Source of the DNA: Porites lobata
Taxonomy: Eukaryota; Cnidaria; Anthozoa; Scleractinia; Poritidae
DNA: 64,000 nucleotides
Direction of reading: 5' to 3'
NCBI GenBank assembly: GCA_942486035.1
Contig: CALNXK010000037.1
Coordinates: 216,001 to 280,000 of the forward strand
A program made the position numbers and the translations under genes. Each line of letters starts with the position of its first letter. Positions within the stretch are counted from its first letter, which is position 1. Positions 1 to 12,000 of the stretch are shown here, piece by piece. The notes under the pieces were generated by a model that did not search any database, was not told where the DNA came from, and worked only from the letters and a program-made list of their open reading frames with translations.

Positions 1-695
1 CAAGTCGTCAACAGCTCAAAGCATGTATCGCCAGTTGATGATATTGAACTCTTGCTATTGACATGATTAGTCAATCAGTAAGTCGTGATGTTATGGGCTT
101 CTACCAGTCAAGCCGTGGTGTCATTAACGGCTAAATTTGATTCAGAAAGACTGTAAAACAGTCTCTTTCTTTAATTAAAAAACGGTCTATTCAGAGCATA
201 CTACCCCCGTGCCCTGCCAAAGGTAGCCTGCATCGCAGATGTAATTTCACCCCGGTTAGTAACGTCTGCGACCTTACGCAGCACCGGTATCATTGTTCTG
301 AGCCCCCAACGGACTCAAAGAATTACCGGAAATGTGTTTCGAATTTTTCCTTTCATCTTGATTGGCAAATCAACAATGGCTTATTTAAAAGGCCAATCAT
401 GACGCGTACTCAAATCCTGGTATGCAGCTGAGGGCCCAGAACAAGGATTTCAGCGCTGTTTCACAGACTGACTTAACCAAAGTTTATTGTCGTCTGTGGC
501 GCAGGCCATACCAGGGGTGGACAAGAAAATTCAGAAAAGGGGAGAACACATGTGTTGCCATTCACAGAAAAAGGGGGCAGGGTGGCCCAGCCCTAATCCA
601 CCACCCATGTCGACCAACCTAACAATAAAGCTGTTCCTAACAATAAAGCTCTTTTGCAGACTATCCAATCAGAAGCATTATTTTGTTCTAAGTAC
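1..695. other. No gene seen at left edge
   Basis: I see no convincing exon on either strand here. Only short open frames without splice context occur. The stretch should lie inside the last intron of the minus-strand transporter, because that gene's exon at 696-1065 ends in a proper donor with the reading frame still open after a Gly-Pro-Pro-Leu-Ala motif. Confidence 0.5.
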
Positions 696-3600
696 CTGCC
701 AATGGAGGGCCAGTTGCTGTAGTAATTCCATAAAACAATGCGCTTACACCAAATGCTGATGCCCTCTTGCTTGGCTCCACGCAGTAGAGTATTAAAATAT
801 TAAAGGTACCTATGATAAAACCATCTGCCAGACCATAAAGAAAGGAGAATACGATGAGATGTCCATAGTTCTTAGCTTGGGAGAGAAAGATAACCGATGA
901 GCCATCTAGAATGAAACCAAACATGAACACATAAAATGAGTTTACACAACGCATGTTGCAAAGAATTCCACTGAGCAGACGACTGATGAATGTTGTAATG
1001 CCAATATAAATAAAAAGCCTTGATGCAGAGTCAGCTGATATCCCTAGATCTTCAGCAAATTTCACCTGCAAAATTATCATTGGAAAATGTCATCAGTTGT
1101 ATAACTATTGTCACTACTCTCTACAATTTCTAGACACATTAATGCGGGGACTCTGTTTCACACAAACCCTTTACAGTCAACTTTAGTCATTGCAGAAAAT
1201 ATTTGGATGGACTGGATGAACTAGTAAATGGCAGTGGTAGAGATCAGGGTGGCAAAGGGGTTTTCTATGACATGCGATGGGTCCCAAATTATCAGTGAGA
1301 TGCATGATCAGGCCCAAATTAGCCGTATGAGGTGTGATTTACTATTTTCATAACCTGTGACACGTGATTTTCATTTTGGATTTCCGTGATTGGTAAATAT
1401 CACTTGAAACTAGAAGCACGGCCAAAAAAAAAAGCGATAGTAATGACATCATTTTCTGGTCCATTTTCTCATTCCTCCAGTCTGAATACTGGTCAATCTA
1501 CCGGTAGTTAATGTTTGAACAACACCAGATTTCACAGAACCCTTTTGTACAATTAACAGTTATTTCAATTTACTGTTAATGGGCCATCCTACTAAAAGAG
1601 GATGCTGAAAACAATATTTATTAGACCTGATTACAATGCAATTACAATTGGCATCTTAACTTTCTGCAATTGCACCTCATTTGCTAAGGCCCTGCCAGGG
1701 AAAATTCCAACAAGCGACAAGGCCCAAAAAGTAGCGACAGCACGTAAAACGAAATCGCCACAAGAGACAACCCCCCGCAGCCAAATTACGACAGTGACAG
1801 CAAAGCCGACAATAAGCGACAAGCATTTATAAACACCAACACGAGACATTTTAAAATTCAGATGGGCGACATAGGACCCCCCCTGGCAGGGCCTCTTTAC
1901 TAGTAAGTTATGCATGATGGCTATTGTTTTCCCCATGATGTGTTGGCTTTAAAAAAGTGATGCATGATAGGTACTCACCCCCACCCACTTTACCACCATA
2001 AGAGATGGTCGTTAGAGATGTGGAAGAACAAACTTAAATTAACAGAAAACAAAAGACAGGGTTTTCGAAAATTTTGAAGTAGACGGCTGAGTTGTCAAAA
2101 TAAGCAGCCAGTCTAGAGATTTTTTTTTTACAAAACGTCATCCGTAAAGAAATGCCAAGCAGATTAGCCAGCCGAAACTAACCAAGTAGGCCGGCGATTT
2201 TCGTCATCAGCTGGCTACTTTTGACAGCCCTGCAAAAGAAATGATTTTTACTTTTGAGTGTCCAAAAATGCAGCTTGTTGTTCAATTATAATTGTATCAT
2301 TGTGCTGTCAGGACCAAAAAATCTTTCTTTAAGTCTGTCGTAGTCAGAGTTTGTAGTTGAACCTCATTAACTTTGATGGGGATTATAACCGCTGTCCTTG
2401 TTCAAGTCCTGTCATTTTGAAGAGAGAATAAATGGAACTTGTGTCAAATGGAACACGTTCTTACCCCGATAGACAAATAATCCATCAAAATAAAATTTCC
2501 ACATTTTTTGGTTAATGAAAAATGCCCCTAGTGTCAAATTCCCTTTTTGTTTCCAAAGGAAAAAAGAGCAATTTCAAAAGAGAATCTAGCAGTTTATCAC
2601 AAGTCACTAACAGCTTTTTTCTATACACCCCTGGCACTTGCAAGCTCAGAGTTATAAGAGTGCAAGTAGACTTTACTTACCAAATGTAATCTTGGAGCAT
2701 GTTGTCCCAAAAATGCTACTGTGTAAGCTAGTGTTAATACAACAAATGTCTTTTCCTTAAATATAGAGAAATTCAGCAATTTTTTCTGTATTTTTTCTTT
2801 ACCATCATTTTTTGCATGATTCACTGCTAAATTTTCTGTTTCTCCTTCCCCATCCTGTTCTGTTTCTTTCCCTTTTCTCTTCAGTACCGCAGGATCAAAA
2901 GTCAAACACAATAAACAAACAACTGAAAAGATTCCTGCCATGATCCGATATGTTTTTCTCCAATCATAATTATCAAGTAAGGCTTGAAGGAGCGGTGCAA
3001 CAACTAACACTCCTGTTCCAGTTCCTGAGGCCACAATACCAGTTGCTATGGCTTTCCTCTTATCAAAGTACAACGAGATCACCACATAGCTGGAAACAAA
3101 GAGACAGCTACTTCCAAACCCAAATGGAATACTGTACGTCACATACATAAGAGCAATACTTGAAGGAAGAGATGACAGTAGTAAGCTGGCAACACATGTT
3201 ATTGCTCCTGTCAGAGCAGTTCGACGGCAGCCAAATCGATTAACCAACATGCTGGTGACAGGTCCAAGGGCAAATATACAAGCTATTCCAACAGAGCCAA
3301 CCCAGGCTGTGAAAGAAAAGCAATTTTTAAATCTCTGTGACCAGCAAAGAACAGTATTAATGTCTCTTTAACACAGAAACTGTTGGGACTAACAACAAGA
3401 CAAGTGTCTGTCCTTATGGAAGTGTCCATATTAGTGGGGGAGGACAGGGGGTGGGAGTTTAGAAGAATAGGGGCGGGAGTGGCACAGGAGAGGAAACAGC
3501 AGGAGGTGGGAGTTGTAACATGGTGGGAAGCGGGAAAAATAGAGGGAAATTATGCAACAATGCTTCATATTTTGCAATCAAAGAAAGGGGTTAGAGGAGG

Positions 3601-5438
3601 AAAAGTACAAGGAATGCAAAGTACGGGAGGCAAGTCAGGCTTAGACCCTTACAACATAGAAATGCTGCTGTTGTCGTCAATTTCATTGTTTGCCAAAATA
3701 CAACTTCTTTTACCACAATTTTTCTGTGAAGGCACGATGCAACCACTTTCCATTTTTTTAAGTCTGTAGTATTGGTCCATGTCAGCACGTGTTAAATAGT
3801 TTTCCACTTTAGATAGCGTTTTCAAACTTCAGACGTTTCTGGTTTTGGTTAATGCTGTTTTCATGGGATTCGAGTGGACAGGAGGCAAGAACGGGAACAA
3901 ACTATTGAGTTGTCAATGCAAAAAGGATACTGTGGACAGGGCGTTGAAGAGAAAGAAGAGAGTATTGTTCTCTTACTAACGTTAAAAGCATTAAAGAGAA
4001 ATGTGTTTACAACTGCTGCATATGTGATGTTTATGTGCCAATTCTGTCAATCTGCAACCAATTGATACCAATCGATATCAGTTATTTATCTATCGATTGT
4101 TATTGAAAATTGATACCAACTGATAACCACATGAATCTTCGCCAATGATTGATCATCGATTATCAATATCAATTGGTATTGATTGATACCAATTGTCATC
4201 GGTTATCGATTTCATCGATTGGATACCCCGGGAATACAGTAGAACCTCCATAACTCGAACTTGAATTCCCCGCTAACTCAAACTAAATTTCCTTTCCCTT
4301 GATCAAAATTTCACTGAAATTTACTCCGATACTCTCGAATTACCCGCTAAGTCAAACTATTTGTCGTTTCCCTTCAGAGTTCGATTTACCGGGGGTTTAA
4401 TGTAGTTACAGAGGTCACTTACAGTCAAACCAGGTCAAGCGTTCCCGTCGCTAACGAACTAATGAATTCATTCACGGAAACATGATTTCGTTTGTTGATT
4501 CAATAATCCATTCATAAAATGAACAACCAATAGTCATATTTAGCCTCGATTCCATAATCGAATGTTGATTCGATTACTGTTTTTTGAAAAATTACACTTT
4601 CCACAAGTTGACCTCAGAATTTTGTTTTTTCCTCTTTGTTTTCTGAGAGTCGAGTGCTGGTGACTTCTGAAGTTCAAACCCAAACAAACTGTTACATGTA
4701 CGCCAGTTTGCTGCCAATAATCAGTGCAACAGACCTAGGCCTGACCTCTTAGAAAACACGACGGTCAAACTGAGGTCAGTGTATGTGCGGTGATTGGTGG
4801 ATTTCGATCCTCGGCCTTTGTCAGTTTCTTTGCGTTTGCGGTCTGTCTATTCTAGCTGTTATTTTGATTAAAGGCAATGAAAAACGCAATCGTAAACGGC
4901 AGGAAAAGGGAAGCAAATACGATTGAACAAAACAGACAAGAATAAAGAACAGGTAGATTTTGTTCATAAACCAAATCATAATTTGATTATTGAATCGAGG
5001 TACAATTTGTCACCGTTGGATTATTCATTTTATGAATGGATTATTGAATCAACAAACGAAATCATTTTTCCATTAATGAATTCATTAGTTTGTTAGCGAC
5101 GGGAACGCTTGATTTGGTTTGACTGTAATCGCACTTGAATTTTACTCAGGACAACCACCAGATTTAAACAGGAAGTCTCCTTTCGAACACAATAGATATT
5201 CGCAGAAACACATGTATAAGGGTCTTCAGTCTTATAACTTGCCTGTTCTCTCACGTGTTTCTTGAAAATAATTCATCAACACTGGAAACAGAATTCCAAA
5301 ATTCAGCGTCATCCCAAAAAACAGCCCGACAATGATAGTGGCACAGCAGCAAACAATCCATGACCATGGACTGTCGACCTCTTTCCTGCAAAGATTACTC
5401 CATGAATCTGACAATAAAATACCACGTCTTGTCGGCAT
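696..5438 (-). CDS. Monocarboxylate transporter (SLC16/MCT-like), 3' end off window
   Basis: A proton-coupled carboxylate (lactate/pyruvate-type) or related solute carrier of the plasma membrane, major facilitator superfamily. Exons on the minus strand are 5438-5243, 3306-2681 and 1065-696, giving at least 397 residues. Exon 1 carries the family TM1 motif Asp-Ser-Pro-Trp-Ser-Trp followed by a hydrophobic helix. Exon 2 holds TM2-TM7, including the Arg-Phe-Gly-Cys-Arg-Arg loop after TM2 and a long charged Lys/Glu-rich central loop. Exon 3 starts Val-Lys-Phe-Ala-Glu-Asp-Leu-Gly and covers TM8-TM11. Frames join cleanly (phase 1, then 0). The last exon with TM12 and the tail lies left of position 1. 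The start ATG at 5438 is the first in an open frame; an upstream exon is possible. Intron 1 has a GC donor (AG|GCAAGT). Intron 1 also holds several repeats. The substrate cannot be told from sequence. Confidence 0.85.
1688..1893. repeat. Short inverted-repeat element
   Basis: The segment starts GGCCCTGCCAGGG and ends in its reverse complement CCCTGGCAGGGCC. The interior is rich in GCGACA motifs and has no coding capacity. This is the shape of a non-autonomous DNA element. It lies in an intron of the transporter gene. I could not settle a target duplication. Confidence 0.55.
2094..2227. repeat. Imperfect inverted repeat, possible MITE relic
   Basis: TGTCAAAATAAGCAGCCAG near 2094 is matched by an imperfect reverse complement ending near 2227. 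No open frame of note. It lies in a transporter intron and is a weak call. Confidence 0.3.
4030..4228. repeat. Low-complexity GATACCAATTGAT-type repeats
   Basis: Many degenerate iterations of ATTGATACCAATTGAT and ATCGATTATC words occur in both orientations, making the block internally self-complementary. It lies in intron 1 of the transporter gene. Confidence 0.6.
4238..4403. mobile_element. Pogo/Tigger-like miniature element
   Basis: The ends read roughly GTAGAACCTCCATAACTCGA and, inverted, AACCCCCGGTAAATCGAAC. This end type (GAACCTC..TA.CTCGAAC) is seen in pogo-like non-autonomous elements. It is about 165 bp long with no coding content. Ends are approximate. Confidence 0.4.
4423..5125. 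mobile_element. Tc1/mariner-like MITE with TA target duplication
   Basis: A 703-bp element with terminal inverted repeats of about 100 bp: it begins CAGTCAAACCAGGTCAAGCG and ends with a near-perfect reverse complement finishing GGTTTGACTG. It is flanked on both sides by TA (4421-4422 and 5126-5127), as expected for Tc1/mariner. No transposase frame is visible, so it is non-autonomous. It lies in intron 1 of the transporter gene, just 3' of coding exon 1. Confidence 0.8.
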
Positions 5439-6082
5439 TCCACTGAGTTTGTCAAAGTGCTTTTGAAGCAAGGAAGACCCTCCTCGATTTTCGCAGTTAC
5501 CAAGAGATGAAGTGTTAACAAAACTCTTCAAAGGAAGGAACGTGGGAGCGGGAGGCGCTGTTGCCTCCGGGACGGACAACTCCGCACCTCACAAGGGACG
5601 GATTTGAAAATTTACGTCGAAAATATACTAAGGGACGGGAGGGTAGGAAAGGGTAGTTCTTGTCTTCTTTTCCTCTTCTCATTCTCGAAAACTCCGTGGC
5701 AGCTAGGGGCAAGGAGCTCTTCCTTGGGAAAAGTCACCAAAAATCAGGAGTTTTAAATATTTGCCCATAAATACCCCACCGTCCTGGCTAACTGCCCTTA
5801 TGGGTCGTAGGCAGGAGCCCATCAAATTTGATGGGCTCCTGGTCGGAGGGGATGCGCCTTTCCTGACCTTTCCTGAGTTCGAACTGGTTCGAAGACTCCT
5901 GAAACACAAAATTCGTTTAAAGAAATACGAATACACAATCAAACTGATTTTTAAATGAAAATCAAAATAACTACGGTCCTAGCAAGGTCCAATGGGGTCT
6001 AATCCTGGCCCTGTGCTGCTCTACTATGGAGGGGCGCGAATTTGACTGTCGCCCACCCGCTAAGTAGTCCTGTTGTTCAAGC
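5439..6082. promoter_or_regulatory. Divergent intergenic region of transporter and RNF8-like gene
   Basis: About 640 bp separate the start codons of two divergently transcribed genes, so a shared or adjacent bidirectional promoter is likely. A perfect 28-bp palindrome lies at 5813-5840. No clear TATA box was identified. 5' untranslated exons could extend into this stretch. Confidence 0.5.
5813..5840. repeat. Perfect 28-bp palindrome
   Basis: The left arm AGGAGCCCATCAAA is followed directly by its exact reverse complement, with no spacer. It could extrude as a hairpin or bind a dimeric factor. It lies between two divergent genes. Its function is unknown. Confidence 0.85.
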
Positions 6083-9000
6083 ATGCGCATTGTTGCGTCA
6101 TTAGGTAAACAGTCCGTGAAGCAGCTCGTCCAAGCGGTTATGGCGTATGAGGCTTGTCTCAGGAAAACAGTTCCTGTAAGCGGAGAAAAGGATTCCTTTT
6201 GTCCAAATAGCGTTTTGCTTTTACCAAACAAAGCAATAACCTTTGGTAGAATTATTTCTAGAGAAACAAATGTTCGTTTATTGTCGAAAACAACACCACT
6301 GATGATTTCTCGCAGACATGCAACGATTTCTGTTTCGGCGGGCAAATGGACGATAGTTGACCATGAGGTAAGAAAGCGCAGTTATTTTCGTCTCTTCTTG
6401 GGTATATCTTAAAAGAAAACGTATGAATAAGGTTTTACCTAACAACCCAAAGAGCTTTGAAGTTTAAAATGTAAGAAGTTGACTTTTATTTTAAGCATTT
6501 TTAATTTGTAGCAGCGCAATGGTAAAGTTTGTTGATATTATTGTTCTCCATTTATGAATATTCATCATGTTAAAACCCATGCTAAGTAAGCCGCTGGTTG
6601 GATAACTAACAAAAGACCACCTTAATGGAAATTTCACTTGCTAATAAGTGTGTTTCGCGCAGTGTAAATTGTCTTCTAAGTCCTGTTTGTAGAGCTGAAA
6701 ACAACTTGGGGTCTTGGAGGTTTTTGTTCAAATAGCGTACCACATCGCATGAATGTATTCAAACTGGGTTTGTCCTATCTTACATGTACCAAAATTTTGT
6801 GTTGATCACTTTTTGGTTTGAAGGTGAAATCTCTTATGTTTTACTTTTTTAATGTTTCTTCTCTAAGTTTTTGTCAAAATATATGTTACTAATTATTTAT
6901 CTAAGATTACTTTTCGTAAAGAACCAGGAATTTCAACCTATGTTTTGTTCACTTTTAAATCAAATATGTACTTTTGTACTTTAGAGTGAAACTTTGAATC
7001 ACTCTGATAGTTCAAAAAGAGCTGCAATACTGCATGTAAGTGTCTCTCCTTCCAAATTGCCTTCTGTTTGTCTTGGAAATAAAGTTAAAATTGAAGTCAG
7101 TTGTCATAGAGTGCAACCCTGCTTTACTAAACACCCTCTTAACTGCAGGACACCTTGTTTCCTGCATCATGTGTTGGATAAAAATGTCTTAGTCCTATGG
7201 AAAAGCCTTCATGTTTTCTCTACACTCAATTTGTTTTATAACAGGTCCAGTTCACCAAATGAAAACATATGCACTGTAGGGATAAATAAGTCTGTTGTTC
7301 TGTCTTCTGCATTGCAGAGTTTAAATGGAGTATATGTCAATGGCAGTAGAATTCAGCCTAGTTTGCGTCACGTGATTGAACCTGGGGATAGGATTGCCTT
7401 TGGTGTAGGAATAGACCCAGATCCACCAGAGTTTGAGTATGTCTTTGAACATGCTGGGAGAGGCAAGAAAAGATCCCATGCAGAGACATCTTCAACAAAC
7501 AGAGTTAAACAGAGAAAAATTTTGAGTGAAAGTGTCAATGTGTCGGTGACTGCAGATCATCCTGTTGTGCGTGAAGCTATTGGTGTCGCTGAGGAAAAGA
7601 TTAAGAGATTGAAGTCTTCTCTAGAAGACAAAGAGAAATGTCATGCTGACGTTGTTCAGCAGTTGGAGAAGACAGAAAAAGACATGCAAGCCAAACTGTT
7701 GGAGCAGAAAGCTGCCCTAGAGAATGAAAAGCAAGAGCTTGAAAGTGCTCTGAAGACTCTTTTTGCAGAAAAGTTGACAGAGAAGGAAGAAGAGCTAAAT
7801 GAGCAGTTGAGGAAGCAAAAGGAAAGTCTTATGGTTGAAAAAGAGCTGGTTGAAGCTCAGTTACAAGAGGAATTAAACAGAAAATTAGAAGAAAAAGACA
7901 AAGAACTTGAAAATCAGCTGACTCAGCAAAAACTATCTCTGGAAAAAGTTATTTCTGAGAAGGAAGCTCAACAGAATCTTTTACATACAGAACTAGAAAA
8001 CTACAAGGCCTCTCAGGCTCGCTTACTGGATTTAGAAGCGAATGAAATAAGAATGGAATCCACACTTCAGGAGCTACGACAGATTGTTGAGTCTAAAAAT
8101 GAAGAGCTTCTTAAACAACAAGAAGAAACAAAAAGAGTTGAAATGGAGACAAGAAAAACTGTAATTGAGCAGATGGAGGATGAGTTTACATGCATCATTT
8201 GTCAAGATCTTTTTATTAATTCTACCACTTTACCATGCGCTCACTCCTTCTGTGAGTACTGTTTGCAAACCTGGCTCTTGAAGAAGAACAACTGTCCCAT
8301 TTGTCGCCAGACCATAACAGGAAAACCAGTCAGGTCTCTTGTTCTTGATAACGCCATTGCCAAAATGGTGGAATCTATGGATGAGGAGACCAAGACAAGG
8401 CGGCAGACAGTCAGCCAGGAAAGACAAGAGTTAAAATTACAAGGTAATACGGTAACGGTTGTCATCATTGATGGCTGAGCCATCCATGGCTAAGCCATCC
8501 TTTTATCTACGACTTATCGACCTTGTCTATGACTAGGTGTACCCAACTATGAGAGGGAAAGGTAGTGATCCGATCCAGCCGAGAAGAGAAAATATCCACT
8601 TACCTATAAAGTGTTTTCTCTGAATGCAGTAACTTCAATTTTAAGACCGAAGAAAGAAAAATGAGAAGTTGCAGTGAATTTACCCTCATCGGAACATGAA
8701 TCCTGCTGAAATCCTTTAGGGAGTAGGCCGAATGAAGTTACAAGCAACAATTATTTCCTTAGCTACCGTCATGAGCAATTTCCTCAATGTGCGAGAATAT
8801 CACACTGATTTAGCACACGGAAATAGGAAATATTTGGTCTTAGACAGATTGATGACAAATACAAGTAGTATTTTCAATGTCTACTGACCAATTTCTACAA
8901 TATTGAGTATACTTCTAGTTTTGTTGCCGAAGTCCGTACCGTACACAACTGGCAGCGATATTAAAGAAACAGTGAATGCCTTTTTTCAACTTAATGTGAG

Positions 9001-12000
9001 TATTGCGGAAGTAAGTGAAATTGAAGGAGAAACTATATTATGTGGCTTTTTGCTGTACTGTCATTCTGAGATGAAACCCATTCAGTGAAGATTTGTATAC
9101 GAGAAAAAATATACACTGGCTGTTCTAAAAGCTTTGAGTTACGATTTGTAGCATCGGTAAGTAAAAAATTCAACAAACTCAAACCCACCATATTGCCAAA
9201 ATAATGTAAGAATTTTTACATTAATAGTCTAAAGTCAATCATTAAAATCATGCATTACTAGTGATAGTGTTTTTAATCTCTGCACATTTTCGTCTAAGCA
9301 AATTTATGCACTGCAATTTTTGAGTAACTGAAAGATGAAATAAGTCTAACAAAATGATTTAATTGATAAGGCTTAAACAAATCTCATCTTGTCATCCAGG
9401 ACGAGTAGATTTTCTTGCTGGGCAAGTAACTTTTTATGCTCTCTTGCCCAGTAAGCAAGTGTCCAGGCAAGTCATGAATCATTGACTAAATCAAGTAAGC
9501 AATGGCCATGGGCAAGCAACATGTGAGGGCTATTTGTTGAAAAGACAATTTTTTTTAGCCCTGAGTAGGTCTAAGTGACTTTTGTGAACAGCAAAAAACA
9601 GGGTTCGTACAGGTTATGGAAAACCTGGAAAGTCATGGAATTTAAGAATTTCATTTTCCAGGCCTGGAAAGTCATGGAATGTAATTGTCGGTACTTGAAA
9701 GTCTTGGAAAATGAAAGCTCTGTTTGGTAGATTAGTTACTGCAGATGACAAAGCAAGGACAATTAAACATCAGGAGGAGTAATTAAACAGTGCAAACAGC
9801 ATGCATTTTGGTGGACACCAGAGTTTGTGTCTGTTGAACTGTTTAAAATTTAAAAAAATATGCTAAAACAAGGAAGGTTTTGAAAATTCTCAAAAGTGAC
9901 AGCTAAACATTAAGTCATGGAAAACTTGAAAAAGTAATGGAAATAGTCATGAAAGTCATGGAATTTGAAGACCTCAAAAGAGTACGAACCCTGAAAAATT
10001 CCTGTGGATTTGGTTGTGAAATAAACAATTTAGTGTCTGATGACATTAAGGTCTACCCATGTGTACAGTGTAAGAGCTTCTCAAGTAACAGTAATAGTCT
10101 TCCAACATTGCATGTGGCTTAGCTTACTGGTAAATAACTGATCAGAAATGTAGATCTATATTATTTATTCTTATGCCATTGCAGATGTCTTGTACTTAGA
10201 AAGTTTTCAAACCTGGCAAATTTTGGTGTATTGCTGGCAGGGCCAGTTATGCAATGAGAAATACTTTACACCCCATATCCTCTGCATTCAATATGCGAAA
10301 CCTACTGTTTTGACGAAAGGTTAAGAAAATAAATCAACATCTCTGTGACTGTCAGATGGCTACTTCAGCCTGACTGAAAAACCATGTAGGTTTCCTTAAA
10401 GGAAGTTGAAATTGCTGCTTGCTGGTAACCGTCATGTTACAGAATATTTTTTTTATATAATCTTTAGCAAAACTGTGGACCCTAGTAATAATTTTTTTTT
10501 TGGATTCTCTTTGGCATGACCTTTTTACCCTTTTTTCCTTTAAGATTAAAACCCCTGTTCTCTACATTTTTATTTATTTAATAAAGGACTGTATATACAT
10601 TGAGTTGTTAAAGTATTACTTGCCTGGTTTAAATTGTCATTTACCTGCACTTTTTTATGGGCAGCAGTTCATTAATGTTTGTCATATATTGGTGTACATT
10701 TTACTGCTTCCTAAGAATAATCATTTTTCAGTTTTGTTGAGCTGACTGTTTCCGGTAGGTCTGAGTTTTTTTATCAAGCTTGTAAAACCATTTTCCGGTA
10801 CATGTACGTAATAAACAACTACTTGTCATTTGTTACCTGATAAATGATTTATCGGGTACCAATTTGCAAGCAGTTGTTTATTATTGCACATCATTGTTCA
10901 ACAGCTGTACAGAAATCTGTGTGTTTTGAGCACTTAAGTTTGAAAACAAGGCTCTGTTCAGTAATTTCCGGTGTTAATCTTGTGTTGAGAAGCTGAAGCC
11001 TGCTAAGTGCATGGAATGGACATTATTAAAGGCTGAACAATCTGTTACAGTAGGTTAAGTCTTTAAATGAATTGTAATTAAGGAGTTAACTAGTGCCCAG
11101 CATGGTGATGCTTTTTTGATAATGGGCAGACTTGTTGCAAAATTATGATTGTGGCTAACTTAATAGCCTTCTCTGATTCAGAAAGAAATCCTGTTTCCTT
11201 TTTTTAAAACAGTATTGCTAAAAGTAAAAGAATGGATACACACTAAAAATAAATAGATTAAAAAATCTATTTTTTAATAGCTAATTTTAAATACAAAAAT
11301 GGAAAAAAATTTATGGCACATAAACTTAATACCAAGAGAATTCCATGTTGACAAATGTATGGTTCCACTGATGGATCTGGAAAGTTCAGCAGCTTGCTTT
11401 TAATTCAGATGTATTTTTTTAACAAATAAAAAGTGTCACACAGATTGGGCCAACTATTGATTATGAGAAGAGAGAAGGCTGTGTTTATTTTGCATTGTTT
11501 TTTGGTCAATAGGGTTGAAAGAAGCAACTCAGTTGATCAACAAAAACACATCAGATCTCTCTTGTCAGGTTGCTTTATATTTCAAGGTGGTCAGTAGTAA
11601 CCTAACAAACCTGGTTTGTTAATAAAAATATTTGAAATGACTCAACCTGATTTGTGTTAAGGAGGTACCACTAAGGTCAAAGTCCTGGAAAACACTCAAT
11701 AAAGTAGGTCTGTCCTGAGGGTGTCAAAAATCTGAAGTGGGTGGCTGGTAATTAAGTAACCAGCTATCAACATGGTTAAAAAGAATCTTTTATTTCTTCA
11801 ATTAAGGGGGAGAAGTAGCCGACTTCCCTTAGCAGAGTACATGGCACCTTTTGTTGGTCATTATTGCATCTGCATAAGCCAATAATTTTTTTTCCTTAAG
11901 TTGTTTGAATATCATATAGAAAGGAGCCCAAGATGTCTTTAAGTTGTCAGAGGCAGTGGTTTCTTTTCAGAGATCACAAATCAGTGAACATACTTCTAAG

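Noticed and set aside
6994..7317. Coding extension of the RNF8-like exon 2 back to 6994
   Set aside because: The frame is open, but the FHA motif runs directly from Asp-His-Glu at 6367 to Ser-Leu-Asn-Gly at 7318 across a proper GTAAGA/TTGCAG intron.
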